Of a DNA stretch of 54,802 nt, positions 25,608 to 35,200 are shown one piece after another. The notes below the pieces were generated by a model. That model made no database searches and was not told the origin of the DNA. It was given only the letters and a program-made list of their open reading frames with translations. The position numbers and the translations under genes were made by a program. Location: positions 1-54,802 of the forward strand of contig JAXMAR010000047.1 of assembly GCA_046350295.1 (NCBI GenBank), in the 5' to 3' direction. Position 1 is the first letter of the stretch; each line of letters begins with the position of its first letter. Origin of the DNA: JAXMAR01 sp046350295 (GTDB lineage: Bacteria; Planctomycetota; Planctomycetia; Gemmatales; Gemmataceae).

Positions 25608-27428
25608 TTACTGCGGCGTGATCTTCAGCGTCACCTTCTCCTTGCCGCGTTCGACGGTCACGTCGATCGCGTGTCCGGCCTTCTGGGCGCGCATGACGAC
25701 GAGGTACGTGTCGAGGTTGAGGACGGGTTGGCCGGCGATCTCGACGATGAGGTCGCCCGTTTTGAGGCCGGCTTTTTGGGCGGCGCCGCCGTCGATGAGG
25801 CCGCCGACCAGGACGCCCTTCTTGCCCGCGTCGTAGTCGGGCATGATGCCGAGCTTGGGAGCGCCGCCGCGGCCGCCGGCGCCGACGACCGGGATTGAAA
25901 CGAACTCCGGCCGCTCCTCTTGCGTGCTGAGCTTGTCGATGCACTTGGCGGCGATCTTGGCGATCGTGGCCATGCCGTCGTAGTTGATGAGGTCGGCGGT
26001 ATCGGTGGGGCGATGGTACTGCGGGTGCATGCCGGTCCAGAAGAAGATGACAGGGATCTTCTTGTTGAAGAACGGATAGTGGTCGCTATTGGGCATCAGC
26101 GCCTTGGAGTGCTTGAGGCTCAGGCCGGTCGGATTGTTCGATTCCTCGATCAGCTTGGAAAAGCCCTTGCTGGTGCCGCCGCCTTCGATCAGCAGCTCGT
26201 CCTTGCCGTCCTTGGGGCGGAGGCGGCCGACCATGTCGAGGTTGAACATGGTCGAGGTGCTGTCGAGAGGGAAGACCGGCTCCTTGTCGCAATAGTGCTT
26301 GGAGCCGAGCAGGCCGCGCTCCTCGCCCGAGAAGGTGATGAAGACGAGGCGGCGGCCCTGCCGGTCCTTGATGGCGCCGAAATGGCGTGCCAGCTCCATG
26401 ACGGAAGCGGAGCCGGAGGCGTTGTCGTCGGCCCCATGGTGGATGGCCTTGGAGCCCTTGGCGAGGCTGCCGGCGCCACCGTAACCGAGGTGATCGTAAT
26501 GGGAGCCGATGACGATGGTCTGATTGGCGAGCGGGCCCGCGCCCTCGAGGACGCCGACGACGTTCTTGACGACCACCTTGGTGCGGACGACGTTGGCCTC
26601 CAGGTTGGCGCTCCAGCCGGGGAGCGGGGCGCTTTGCGGCTTGAGCTCGGCGTCGATCGCTTTCTCGACGTCGATGAGGGAGCGGCTCAGGACGGAGCGG
26701 AAGATTGAGTCGAGCTGGTCGCGGCGCATCTGCACGACGGGGGCCGAACGGGCGCCGTCGAACGAGGTGTCGCCGAAGCCCATCAGCTTGTCCGGCGTTT
26801 TCGACGCGGTTTCGGACCGGTCGTTGACGAGGATGATGGCGGCGGCGCCGTGGGCTTCCGCGTTGGCGAACTTGTTGACGAGACCGGCGAGGACATCGCG
26901 GTTCTTGCCGGCGAAGGGCATTTCCTTGCTGTCCCAGCGCGGCACGCGGCGCAGCACGACGACGACCTTGCCCTTGACGTCGAGGCCGGCGTAGTCATCG
27001 TACATGGCGTCCTTGGAGGTCACGCCATAGCCGGCGAAGACGAGCGGCGCATCCACCTTGCCGGCGCCGGAGAGACCGAGCACCTGAAAGTCGACGCCCG
27101 GCTTCAAGACGATTTCCTGGCCGGCAGGGCCTTTGAGGGTGAGCCGGCCGGGAGACTCGAGGCGGGCGGCGCCGGAGATCGAGAAGGGCTGGAAGTAGCC
27201 TTTTTCGCCGAGGCCCGGCTTGAGTCCGGCCTTGGCGAACTCCTTGGCGATGTAGTCGGCGGCGAGGTCGATGCCCTTGGTGCCCGGGCCGCGCCCCTCG
27301 CATTCATCGGAGGCGAGGAAGGTGACGTCGCGGCGCAGGCGTGCGGCGGGCGTATCCTGGGCGGCGGCGGAAAGCGCGGAGGCGATGAGGCAAAGGAGAG
27401 CGACGAGAAAGCGGGGCCGGGTGATCAT
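25608..27428 (-). CDS. Secreted M28 family zinc aminopeptidase with PA and PDZ domains
   Basis: A 606-residue protein starting MITRPRFLVALLCLIASALS, signal peptide to about SAAAQ. A protease-associated insertion (about 95-250, KVVVVLRRVPRW, AAIILVNDRS) is followed by the M28 catalytic part with metal ligands in GSHYDHLGYG, HHGADDNASG, FSGEERGLLGS, FNLDMVGR and NSDHYPFF. The C-terminal 95 residues are a PDZ domain (LGIMPDY, AAQKAGLKTGDLIVEIAGQP). The five metal-binding positions (His, Asp, Glu, Asp, His) are present, so it should be active, removing residues from peptides outside the cytoplasm. Its 3' end abuts the aspartic protease gene. It is divergent from the ABC operon at 27718. Confidence 0.9.
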   Translation of the reverse strand: MITRPRFLVALLCLIASALSAAAQDTPAARLRRDVTFLASDECEGRGPGTKGIDLAADYIAKEFAKAGLKPGLGEKGYFQPFSISGAARLESPGRLTLKGPAGQEIVLKPGVDFQVLGLSGAGKVDAPLVFAGYGVTSKDAMYDDYAGLDVKGKVVVVLRRVPRWDSKEMPFAGKNRDVLAGLVNKFANAEAHGAAAIILVNDRSETASKTPDKLMGFGDTSFDGARSAPVVQMRRDQLDSIFRSVLSRSLIDVEKAIDAELKPQSAPLPGWSANLEANVVRTKVVVKNVVGVLEGAGPLANQTIVIGSHYDHLGYGGAGSLAKGSKAIHHGADDNASGSASVMELARHFGAIKDRQGRRLVFITFSGEERGLLGSKHYCDKEPVFPLDSTSTMFNLDMVGRLRPKDGKDELLIEGGGTSKGFSKLIEESNNPTGLSLKHSKALMPNSDHYPFFNKKIPVIFFWTGMHPQYHRPTDTADLINYDGMATIAKIAAKCIDKLSTQEERPEFVSIPVVGAGGRGGAPKLGIMPDYDAGKKGVLVGGLIDGGAAQKAGLKTGDLIVEIAGQPVLNLDTYLVVMRAQKAGHAIDVTVERGKEKVTLKITPQ

Positions 27429-27717
27429 GGGGTCCTCGGGATAATGGGGGATACCGGATCATAATAGCGTGCGTGCAGTGGAGGCAAAACGAAAAAGTGG
27501 CGAGTTGGCACAACCGGACGCGATAACCAAACGAAGCGGCGTCCGTGGTCGTCTCAAGGAAGGTGTTGCGGCTCGGCGCCGCGCCCCTCAGCGCGACGCT
27601 TGCCTCAGCCCGGCTGGCGCCGTCTTGCCAGGGGACTGTCGCTCGCCTATTTTCTCCGTGCCGGTCCACGCCTCCTCGCGGCCGAACCGCCGCGCCCGCC
27701 GTGTCGTATCGGGAGTT

Positions 27718-28665
27718 ATGTCCGCCATGATCCACGTCGAGAACCTGACGAAGTACTACGGCGACTATGCCGCCGTGCAGGATGTCAGCTTTGACGTGCC
27801 GGCGGGAAAGATCGTCGGCTTCCTCGGGCCCAACGGCGCCGGGAAGAGCACCACCATGCGCATCCTGACCGGCTACCTGACCGCCACCAGCGGGCAGGCG
27901 ACCATCGCCGGGCTGGACGTCTTCTGGGATTCGGTCGAGGTGCGGCGCCGCATCGGCTACATGGCGGAGAGCTGCCCGCTCTACACCGAGATGCGCGTCG
28001 AGGAGTACCTGCGCTTCCGGGCCGGGATCAAAGGAATCTACGGCTCCCTGCGCCGACAGCGGCTCGACTACGCGATTGGCCGCTGCTGGCTCAAGGAAGT
28101 GCGGCGCCAGCTTATCGGCACGCTCTCGAAGGGGTACCGGCAGCGCGTCGGGCTGGCGGACGCGCTCCTGGGCCTGCCGCCGGTGCTGATCCTGGATGAG
28201 CCGACGGCCGGATTGGACCCGACACAGATCCGCTCGACGCGCGAGCTGATCCGCGAGCTGGGGCAGGAGCACACGATCCTCCTGTCGACGCACATTCTTT
28301 CCGAGGTGGAGATGACGTGCGATAGCGTCATCATCATCAACAAGGGCAAGGTCGTCGCGGCCAGCTCGCTGGAGGAGCTGGGGCGGCAGGCGGGAGAGCG
28401 CGCCTGCCTCGTCGCGGTCTTCGACGGCCTGGTCGATCCCGACGCCTTCCGCGGCCTGCCCGGCATGACCGCCCTCGTCCCCGAAAACATCCCCGGCGGC
28501 CTGCGCCTCCGCATCAGCACCCCGGACATGGCCGCCCTGGGCCCGGTGCTTTGCGAAGTCGCCGGCCGCAAGGGACTCAAGCTCCGCGAGCTACGCCCGG
28601 AGCGGCCGACGCTGGAGGATATGTTCGTCAGTATTACCGGAGGCGCGGTCGGGACGAGAGAGTAA
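27718..28665 (+). CDS. ABC transporter ATP-binding protein (GldA-type)
   Basis: A 315-residue ABC ATPase: Walker A GPNGAGKST, signature LSKGYRQRVGLA, Walker B VLILDEPTAGLD and the H-loop ILLSTHILSE. The C-terminal 90 residues match the extension seen in GldA/NatA-type exporters. GGGAG lies upstream of the ATG at 27718, and the open extension to 27469 is not conserved-looking. It is first of four genes (ATPase, permease, GldG-like, DUF4340) that form a Gld-like ABC export system. Such systems occur in non-gliding planctomycetes, so the gliding role of the Bacteroidetes proteins should not be transferred. Confidence 0.9.
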   Translation: MSAMIHVENLTKYYGDYAAVQDVSFDVPAGKIVGFLGPNGAGKSTTMRILTGYLTATSGQATIAGLDVFWDSVEVRRRIGYMAESCPLYTEMRVEEYLRFRAGIKGIYGSLRRQRLDYAIGRCWLKEVRRQLIGTLSKGYRQRVGLADALLGLPPVLILDEPTAGLDPTQIRSTRELIRELGQEHTILLSTHILSEVEMTCDSVIIINKGKVVAASSLEELGRQAGERACLVAVFDGLVDPDAFRGLPGMTALVPENIPGGLRLRISTPDMAALGPVLCEVAGRKGLKLRELRPERPTLEDMFVSITGGAVGTRE

Positions 28666-28690
28666 GGTACATTATGCGACTTCGCGGATC

Positions 28691-28793
28691 CTAATCTTAA
28701 TCCTAATCATAATCTTAATCTTGTTTTTTGGAGATTACGATTAGGATTAAGATTAGGATTAGGATTAGGATTAGGAACAGGATTTGGATTAGG
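28691..28793. repeat. Hexamer (GGATTA) repeat with a 24-bp inverted repeat
   Basis: 28691-28714 (ctaatcttaatcctaatcat...) pairs with 28733-28756 (gattacgattaggattaaga...) with one mismatch and an 18-base loop. The right arm continues as tandem ggatta units to about 28793. It lies between the ATPase and permease genes, within the likely transcript, where a hairpin could reduce read-through. Confidence 0.75.
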
Positions 28794-28822
28794 TTCCTCG
28801 TAATCTAGACGATAGACCCGCC

Positions 28823-29584
28823 ATGCGTGCAACCCTTACTCTGGTCCGTCGGGAGTTCAGCGCCTATTTCCTTTCTCCCATCGGCTACGTCGTCTTCGCC
28901 GTCTTCCTGGCGGTGACGGGCTATCTCTTTTTCCTCAGCCTCGATCTCCTCACCGCCAATGGGCCGCGCGGGATTTCCTTTCCCATGCAGCTCATGGTGA
29001 ACAATGTGTTCTGGCTCGTATTCCTGTTCATCCCGCCGCTCCTGACCATGCGGCTCTTTGCCGAGGAGCGCAGCACGGGCACCTTGGAGACGTTGCTCAC
29101 GGCGCCGTTGCGGGATTGGCAGATCGTCCTCAGCAAGTTCTTCGCCTGCTACCTCTTTTACGTTTGCCTTTGGATACCCACGCTGCTTTATCTGCCGGTG
29201 CTGCTCGACTTCAATTTCAAGACGTTCACGGCCGGGTTCGATCCCTGGCCCGCGGTCACCACCTACGTTGGCTTGATGCTTGCCGGGGCGATGTTCCTTT
29301 CCATCGGCCTCCTCATCAGCAGCCTGGTCAAGACGCCGATGGTCGCGGCGCTTCTGTCCCTCTTTGTCAGTCTGCTCTTCATCCTCGCGGGGTTCTGGCG
29401 GCCCGACATGGATACGAGCGGCGCCGGCTATCGCTTGCTGTTCTTCTTCACGGTGCCGCTCCATTTCGAGCGTAACTTCGCGCGCGGGTTGATCGACACC
29501 CGGCAGCTGGTCCTGTACGCCTCGTTGACCCTGTTTTGCCTGTTCCTCACCGTCCGCAGCCTGGAGAGCCGACGATGGCGATGA
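28823..29584 (+). CDS. ABC-2 type permease (GldF-like)
   Basis: A 253-residue membrane protein with six hydrophobic segments. FSAYFLSPIGYVVFAVFLAV, LLTMRLFAEERSTGTLETLL and APLRDWQIVLSKFFACYLF are characteristic of the GldF/ABC-2 permease family; the EERSTGTLE region is a conserved cytoplasmic loop. The final residues RSLESRRWR overlap the start of the next gene by ten bases. The permease would pair with the ATPase encoded upstream. Confidence 0.9.
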   Translation: MRATLTLVRREFSAYFLSPIGYVVFAVFLAVTGYLFFLSLDLLTANGPRGISFPMQLMVNNVFWLVFLFIPPLLTMRLFAEERSTGTLETLLTAPLRDWQIVLSKFFACYLFYVCLWIPTLLYLPVLLDFNFKTFTAGFDPWPAVTTYVGLMLAGAMFLSIGLLISSLVKTPMVAALLSLFVSLLFILAGFWRPDMDTSGAGYRLLFFFTVPLHFERNFARGLIDTRQLVLYASLTLFCLFLTVRSLESRRWR

Positions 29585-32145
29585 AACGCGACTCTTCGCT
29601 TCACTTCTGGACCCGCCTCGGCGGCGTCACCGGCCTTCTGGCCGCGGTCGTCGGCGTGGTGCTGTGGCTGGTGATCGGCGTCGACAAGGGCATGCTGGTC
29701 GCGCTCGTCGGCGCCGCCGTCCTGGCGCTGGCCCTCGTCTTCGAGGCGCCGCTCCTTTTGCAAGGCATGCGCTCGCGGCGCGGCGCCGTCGGCATGAGCG
29801 TCGTCGTGCAGGCGCTCCTGGCGCTGGCGCTGCTCGTCGGCGTCAACGCCTTCGCCTATCTCCATTACACGCGCTTCGACCTCACGCGCGACCGCGCCTT
29901 CACGCTCGACAAGAGCTGGCGCGATCAGCTCGCCCAGCTCGACCGCGATACCACCATCGTCGTCTTCGAGCGCCATACCGCCTTCGGCCAGAGTCCCGAG
30001 AACCCGCCCGACAACTACGACAATGCCGCCGAGCGCAAGATCATCGAGAAGGTGCGCGACCTGGCCGAGCAGTTCCAGGACCTGGGCCCGCGCTTCCGCG
30101 TCGAAGTGCTGGACATCCACGACGACAGCTTCGAGGACCGCCTCAAGCGCATCCGCCGCGACATGCCCAAGCTCGCCGAGGCGATCGACCGCGTGAAGGA
30201 GAACACCATCTTCTTCTACGCCCGCCTCAAGGACGCCGGCCCGTCGCCCCAGGGGGACGTGAAGAAGGACGACGGCTACGTGCAGATGATCGGCTTCAAC
30301 GACATCTTCGAGCTGGACAAGAAGGCGAGCCGCGGCGCCGAGGGCAAGGGCCGCAACCTCGTCCTGCACGACCAGGGCGTCCACGCCTTCGTCAACAAGA
30401 TCCTCAACATCCAGGAGAAGCGGCCCAAGGTCGGCTTCGCGGTCGCGCATGAGTTTCTCGGCGTCGAAGGGGATCAAATGCTGTGGGGCATGGGGGGCGC
30501 CGCCAAGGCCCTGCAAGCGCGCGGCATCGACTACGAGGACATCGTCCTCAAGAAATTCGGGCGCGGCGGACCGCCGACGGCCACCGTCGCCACCCACGCC
30601 GAAAGCAAGTACGAGCGCGACGAGTTCATGATCGCCTCCCTGGAAAAGGACCTGGAGGAAATCGACAAGACGCTCGACGTCTACGGCGCCCTCGACAAGG
30701 ACTTCCGCACCGACACGCTGGACGAGCTCAACAAGAAATATTTCTTCCTGGCCCGGCCGGGCGGGACCGTCGACGTCTTCTCCGAGGCGGAGCTAGAAGG
30801 CTATCGCAAGGAGAAGGGCTGGATCGAGGGCCGCGACTATCGCCGCCTGCCCACGCTCCGCATCACCACCGATTTCCGCGAGCAATACCTGGAGACACGC
30901 GTGGCGCCGATCGTCAAGGAAAGCCGGCAGATGAAGGAGATCAAGGAGAAGAACCTGGAGCAGGCCCGGACCGACATCAAGGGGGTCAACGTCGAGGCGC
31001 TCAAGGAACAGCAGCGCAACACCGACCTCAAGGGCAAGCTCGAAGGGCTGCTCGCCGACTGCGACCTGCTCGTGATCCCGCGCCTCACGCTGATCGACGC
31101 GCTGCGCAACGAGCCCATCGAATACGACATCCACAAGCTCGAAGACCCGCAGGTGGCCGCGATCAAGGCGTTCATGAGCGCGGGCAAGCCCGTGCTCTTC
31201 CTGTTCGACCCCCCGTTCACCGGCCCCAACACCGTTGACGAGAAGGGGGACGACGTCGACCAGATGCTGCGCGACCTCGGCGTGGTCATGCCGGCCCAGA
31301 CCGTCCTGTACGACGTCGAGACCGAGAGCCTCATCCAGGGCAAGAGCTCCGCCCTGCGGCTCGGCCGGCTTGCCGACGTGCCGCCCGTGGAGCTGGAGCC
31401 ATCCGGCTACTCGCTGCCGCGCGGCATGAAGCCCGAGCCCGCCGGGAAGAAGCACCCGATCCGCGCCAGTCTCCTCATCGCCGGCCACAGCGTCTCCAAG
31501 GATATGCCCAACGACCTGCGGCTGCGCAACCCGCGACCGATCTACTTCCTCAAATACAAGCCGGAGGCGTTCACCAACGTGCTGGCCGGCGGCTTCGCGC
31601 TCTCGCCGGTCGCCGGCCTGGAAATGGCCGCCTCGGTCCTGCCGGACGCCTACAAGACCGTGGACGAGTCCGCCGTCATCCTGTGGAGCGGCAAGGCCGG
31701 CTGGAACACGGACAAGCCGTTCGCGGAGGACGAGATCCCGCGTTACACGCCGCCGCGCCCCGAGAACCCGGACATCGGCACGCTGCGGGAGCCGCGGCGC
31801 GGACCGTTCCCGATCGGCATCGCGGTGGAAGAGCGGACGCCGGCGTCGTGGCCGACGGAAAAACCGGGGCGGAAGAACGTGCGTTTTGCCGTCATCGGCG
31901 ACGGCGAGGCGTTCAAGGGGGAGACGTTGCCGCCGATGAAGGAGCGGCTGCTGCTCGACGTCGCGAACTGGCTCATGGGTCGTGACGACCTCTTGGCGCG
32001 TGACGAGGCGCCCCCCTGGTCCTTCCTCCGCATCGAGATGGGGGACGTCGAGAAGAACATCTGGTCCTGGGCGATGCTGGTCGGCCTGCCCCTCGCCTTC
32101 GCCTACATCGGCGCCATGGTCATGCTGGTCCGCCGCATGCGCTGA
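29575..32145 (+). CDS. GldG-like ABC auxiliary protein
   Basis: An 856-residue protein with two N-terminal transmembrane segments (about 17-37 and 65-86), a long extracytoplasmic region and one C-terminal segment (AMLVGLPLAFAYIGAMVMLV). The region after the second segment (YTRFDLTRDRAFTLDKSWRD) and the later LPRLTLIDALR and LFLFDPPFTGPN match the ABC-type uncharacterised transport (GldG) family. Two start codons, 29575 and 29581, both overlap the permease stop. It probably binds to or guides substrates for the GldF-like permease; the substrate is unknown. Confidence 0.85.
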   Translation: MAMKRDSSLHFWTRLGGVTGLLAAVVGVVLWLVIGVDKGMLVALVGAAVLALALVFEAPLLLQGMRSRRGAVGMSVVVQALLALALLVGVNAFAYLHYTRFDLTRDRAFTLDKSWRDQLAQLDRDTTIVVFERHTAFGQSPENPPDNYDNAAERKIIEKVRDLAEQFQDLGPRFRVEVLDIHDDSFEDRLKRIRRDMPKLAEAIDRVKENTIFFYARLKDAGPSPQGDVKKDDGYVQMIGFNDIFELDKKASRGAEGKGRNLVLHDQGVHAFVNKILNIQEKRPKVGFAVAHEFLGVEGDQMLWGMGGAAKALQARGIDYEDIVLKKFGRGGPPTATVATHAESKYERDEFMIASLEKDLEEIDKTLDVYGALDKDFRTDTLDELNKKYFFLARPGGTVDVFSEAELEGYRKEKGWIEGRDYRRLPTLRITTDFREQYLETRVAPIVKESRQMKEIKEKNLEQARTDIKGVNVEALKEQQRNTDLKGKLEGLLADCDLLVIPRLTLIDALRNEPIEYDIHKLEDPQVAAIKAFMSAGKPVLFLFDPPFTGPNTVDEKGDDVDQMLRDLGVVMPAQTVLYDVETESLIQGKSSALRLGRLADVPPVELEPSGYSLPRGMKPEPAGKKHPIRASLLIAGHSVSKDMPNDLRLRNPRPIYFLKYKPEAFTNVLAGGFALSPVAGLEMAASVLPDAYKTVDESAVILWSGKAGWNTDKPFAEDEIPRYTPPRPENPDIGTLREPRRGPFPIGIAVEERTPASWPTEKPGRKNVRFAVIGDGEAFKGETLPPMKERLLLDVANWLMGRDDLLARDEAPPWSFLRIEMGDVEKNIWSWAMLVGLPLAFAYIGAMVMLVRRMR

Positions 32146-32158
32146 CGCGCTTTGGAGT

Positions 32159-32176
32159 GCGGCGCCTCGGCGCCGC
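32159..32176. repeat. Short GC-rich palindrome between GldG-like and DUF4340 genes
   Basis: gcggcgcctcggcgccgc is a perfect eight-base-pair stem with a two-base loop, in the 129-base gap before the DUF4340 gene. A related cggcgcccc-aggcgccg palindrome follows at about 32236-32252. No function assigned. Confidence 0.5.
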
Positions 32177-32274
32177 TTTGGATGGACGAGGGTGTCCCCG
32201 CGGGACAACGTCCACTACCAAACGTGCCAACCCACGGCGCCCCAGGCGCCGCAAGAATAGAGAGATCGTCATCC

Positions 32275-35200
32275 ATGAACTTGCGAACCACTCTCGTCCT
32301 GGGCATCCTCCTCCTCATCGGCGCGGGCGGCTGGGTCGTGTTCATGCTCAAGCGGCCCAAGACGACCGAATCCGAGACGGTCGCCTTCCTGGAAACGCTG
32401 ACCCCGAAGAGCATGCAGCGCATCGAGATCAACGACTTGATCCTCACCCACGCCGACAACGGTTGGCGTCTCCCGGGGAACTGGCCGCTCCGTGAACAGG
32501 AGGTCGACGACCTCGTCAAGACCCTGAGCACGCTTGGCTCGCGCTATCTTCCCCTCCGGCTGCCGGACGACGCCAAGGACAAGGCTCTCAAGGGCTACGG
32601 TCTCGACAAGCCGGCGCTCAAGGTGGTCGTTCAGGTCGACGGCAAGAACCACACGCTTGCGTTCGGCCAGGCGCTCGACGGCGCGGGCGCCGGCTTCTCG
32701 CGCCCGACCTACCTCCGCCTCGATGACAAGGACGAGGTAATCCGCCTCGGACCGAATCTGATCGCCCGCCTGGACAGGCCGCAGCGCAAGTATCAAAAGC
32801 TGCAGCTTTTCCCCTCTGAGCGCGTCGTCAAGGACGAGAAGTCGCGCGAGAAGGTCGATAGCCTGCTCGCCAAGGAAATCCAGATTGCCGGACCGCAGGA
32901 CGCGGTCGTCGATCTCGTCAAGGCGGGCGACGCCTGGGAGCTGCGCGCGCCGCGCGACCGGGTCGACGCCGAGAAGATCAAGGCGCTCTTGACCAAGGCG
33001 CCGGATATCTGGGCCGAGAGCTTCGATGCGGAGGCCATCAAGAAGAAGTTCGAGAGCTGGCCGCCGCCGCTCACCGGCCTTGCGCCCGCGGTCGCCAAGC
33101 GCGACTTCTATACAAGCCAGGCGCTCTGGTCCGGCGCGCAGGTCGTCCTCGCCGGCGCCGGCGAAGCGAATCTCGGCGCCCTCGCCTTCGGTCCGGTCAG
33201 CACGGGGAGCCTGCTCGTGAGCCAGGCTTTGCCCGACTATGTCCTCAAGGTCACGCGGCCCGACGGCGTCAGCCTCACGCTCTACGTCGGCGGCGTCGTC
33301 TCGGAGTCGTCACGCAAGGTTCCCAAGACGATCAACATCCCGGGCAAAGGGCCGATCACGATTCAAGAGGACGTGTCCGAGCAGCGCCGTTGCGCCCGCG
33401 TCGGCGATGCCGGCGGCGGCCGCGCCCTTGCCGACATGCCGCTTTTCGAGGTCAAAGGGGACCTGCTCAAGGAGCTGCCCACGAGCCTGGACGCGTTGCG
33501 CGACGCCGCGCTGATCCGCTTCGAGCCGGAGAACGCCCGGACGCTCGAGATCCAGGAGCGCAAGGGGGACGACAAGAAGACGACCTACGAGACGACGCTG
33601 GTCTTCGCCAAGGCGCCGCAGGAGGTCAAGGAAGAGACAAAGGACGACAAGAAAGACGAGGATCCGCTCGACCCCTTCCGCAAGGACGACCCCTTCAAGA
33701 AGAAGGACGAGAAGAAGGAGAAAGAGGTGTGGCGCATGCGCTTGCCGTCCGAGCAGGCGGTCGAACGCGAGCCGCTTCAGGACCTGCTGCGCGAGCTGTC
33801 ACGCCTGGAGACGCGCGACGAGGCGGCCTATCCGCGCGACGCCGAGCTGGCCCGCTACGGCCTCGACAAGCCGGCCTTCAAGGTCAAGCTCAGCTACGAA
33901 GAGGAGCCCAAGGACAAGAAGAAGAAAGGCAAGGACGATAAGAAAGTCACGCGCGAGGCGACGCTCCTCATCGGCGCCCGCGTGGCGCCGAAGGCGAGCA
34001 AGGACAAGAAGCACAAGGACGACAAGGACAAGGACGACAAGGAGCGCGAAGAGAAGAAGGTCTGGGTCAGCGTCGAAGGCTGGCCGCGCGTCAGCGCCGT
34101 CGACGAGAAGGTCCTCGAGCTGGTGAGCCGCCCGGCCCACGTCTACCGCGGCCGGCAGGTGCTGGACCTGGCTTCCGGCTCGATCGACAAGCTGGAAGTG
34201 GAGCGGCCCAAGGACGCCTTCGTTCTCGTCCGTGAGAAAGGCGAGCCGGGCGGCGTCAGCCCCCGGAGTTGGAAGCTCGAGGCCCCGGTGAAGGCGGAGG
34301 CGGCCGACAAGACTGTCGAAGGCCTGCTCAAAGAACTCGGGCGCCTGGAGGCGGCCGAGTTCGTCGCCGATCGGCCGAGCAAGGAGGACCTGGAGAAGAA
34401 GTACGGCCTGGCGCCGCCACAGGTCAGCGTCAAGGTCCGTGTCGAAGCGAAGAAGGACGACAAGAAGACCGAGAAGACGCACGTGGTTCAACTCGGCAAG
34501 CAGCGGCCCGACCGGCCGGACTTCTACGCCCGCGTCGACGACGGCCCCGTCTTCGTCCTCAAGAAGGAGGCCGCCGACGCCCTGCTCAAGGATTCGCTCG
34601 CCTATCGGGCGCTGCCGCTCTGGCGCTTGAAGTTGGGCGAGATCGCGGAGATCGACGTCGAGGGCAAGGAGGCGCCCTATCGCCTGATCGCCGACAAGGA
34701 CAAGAAATGGAAGATCGCCGGCCCCATCGAGGCTTTTGCCGGGCGGGAGGCTGGGACCTTTGTCTCTGATCTGGCGGAGCTGCGTGCCGTGCGCTTTGTC
34801 GATCAACTTGGCAAGGACGTGGACAAGTTCGGCCTCAAGACGCCCACGCTCAAGGTCACCCTCAAGCTCTCCGACAAGAAGGAGAAGCGACTGCTGGTCG
34901 GCGGCCCCGTCGAGACGAATCCCAAGGAGCGCTACGCCAGGATCGCGGATGAGCCGGGCGTCTTCGTCCTCGCTCCGGACGTGCTCAGCGACCTGGAGCG
35001 CACCGCTTACGACTGGCTCGACAAGGTGCTGCTCACGCTCAACCCGGCGCAGATCCAGTCGGTGGAGGCGGCGGGCAAGGCGGCGTTCACGCTCAAGAAG
35101 AAATCGGGCGAGTGGGAGGTCGTCAAGTCTCCGGCCCCGACGTTCACCGCGGAAGACCCGGCGGTGCAGGCGTTTCTACGTCCCTGGATGTCGCTCCAGG

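Noticed and set aside
28691..28793. Hexamer block as a CRISPR array or a true telomere
   Set aside because: No spacer/repeat alternation, units are only six bases, the array is short and internal to an operon on a bacterial chromosome.
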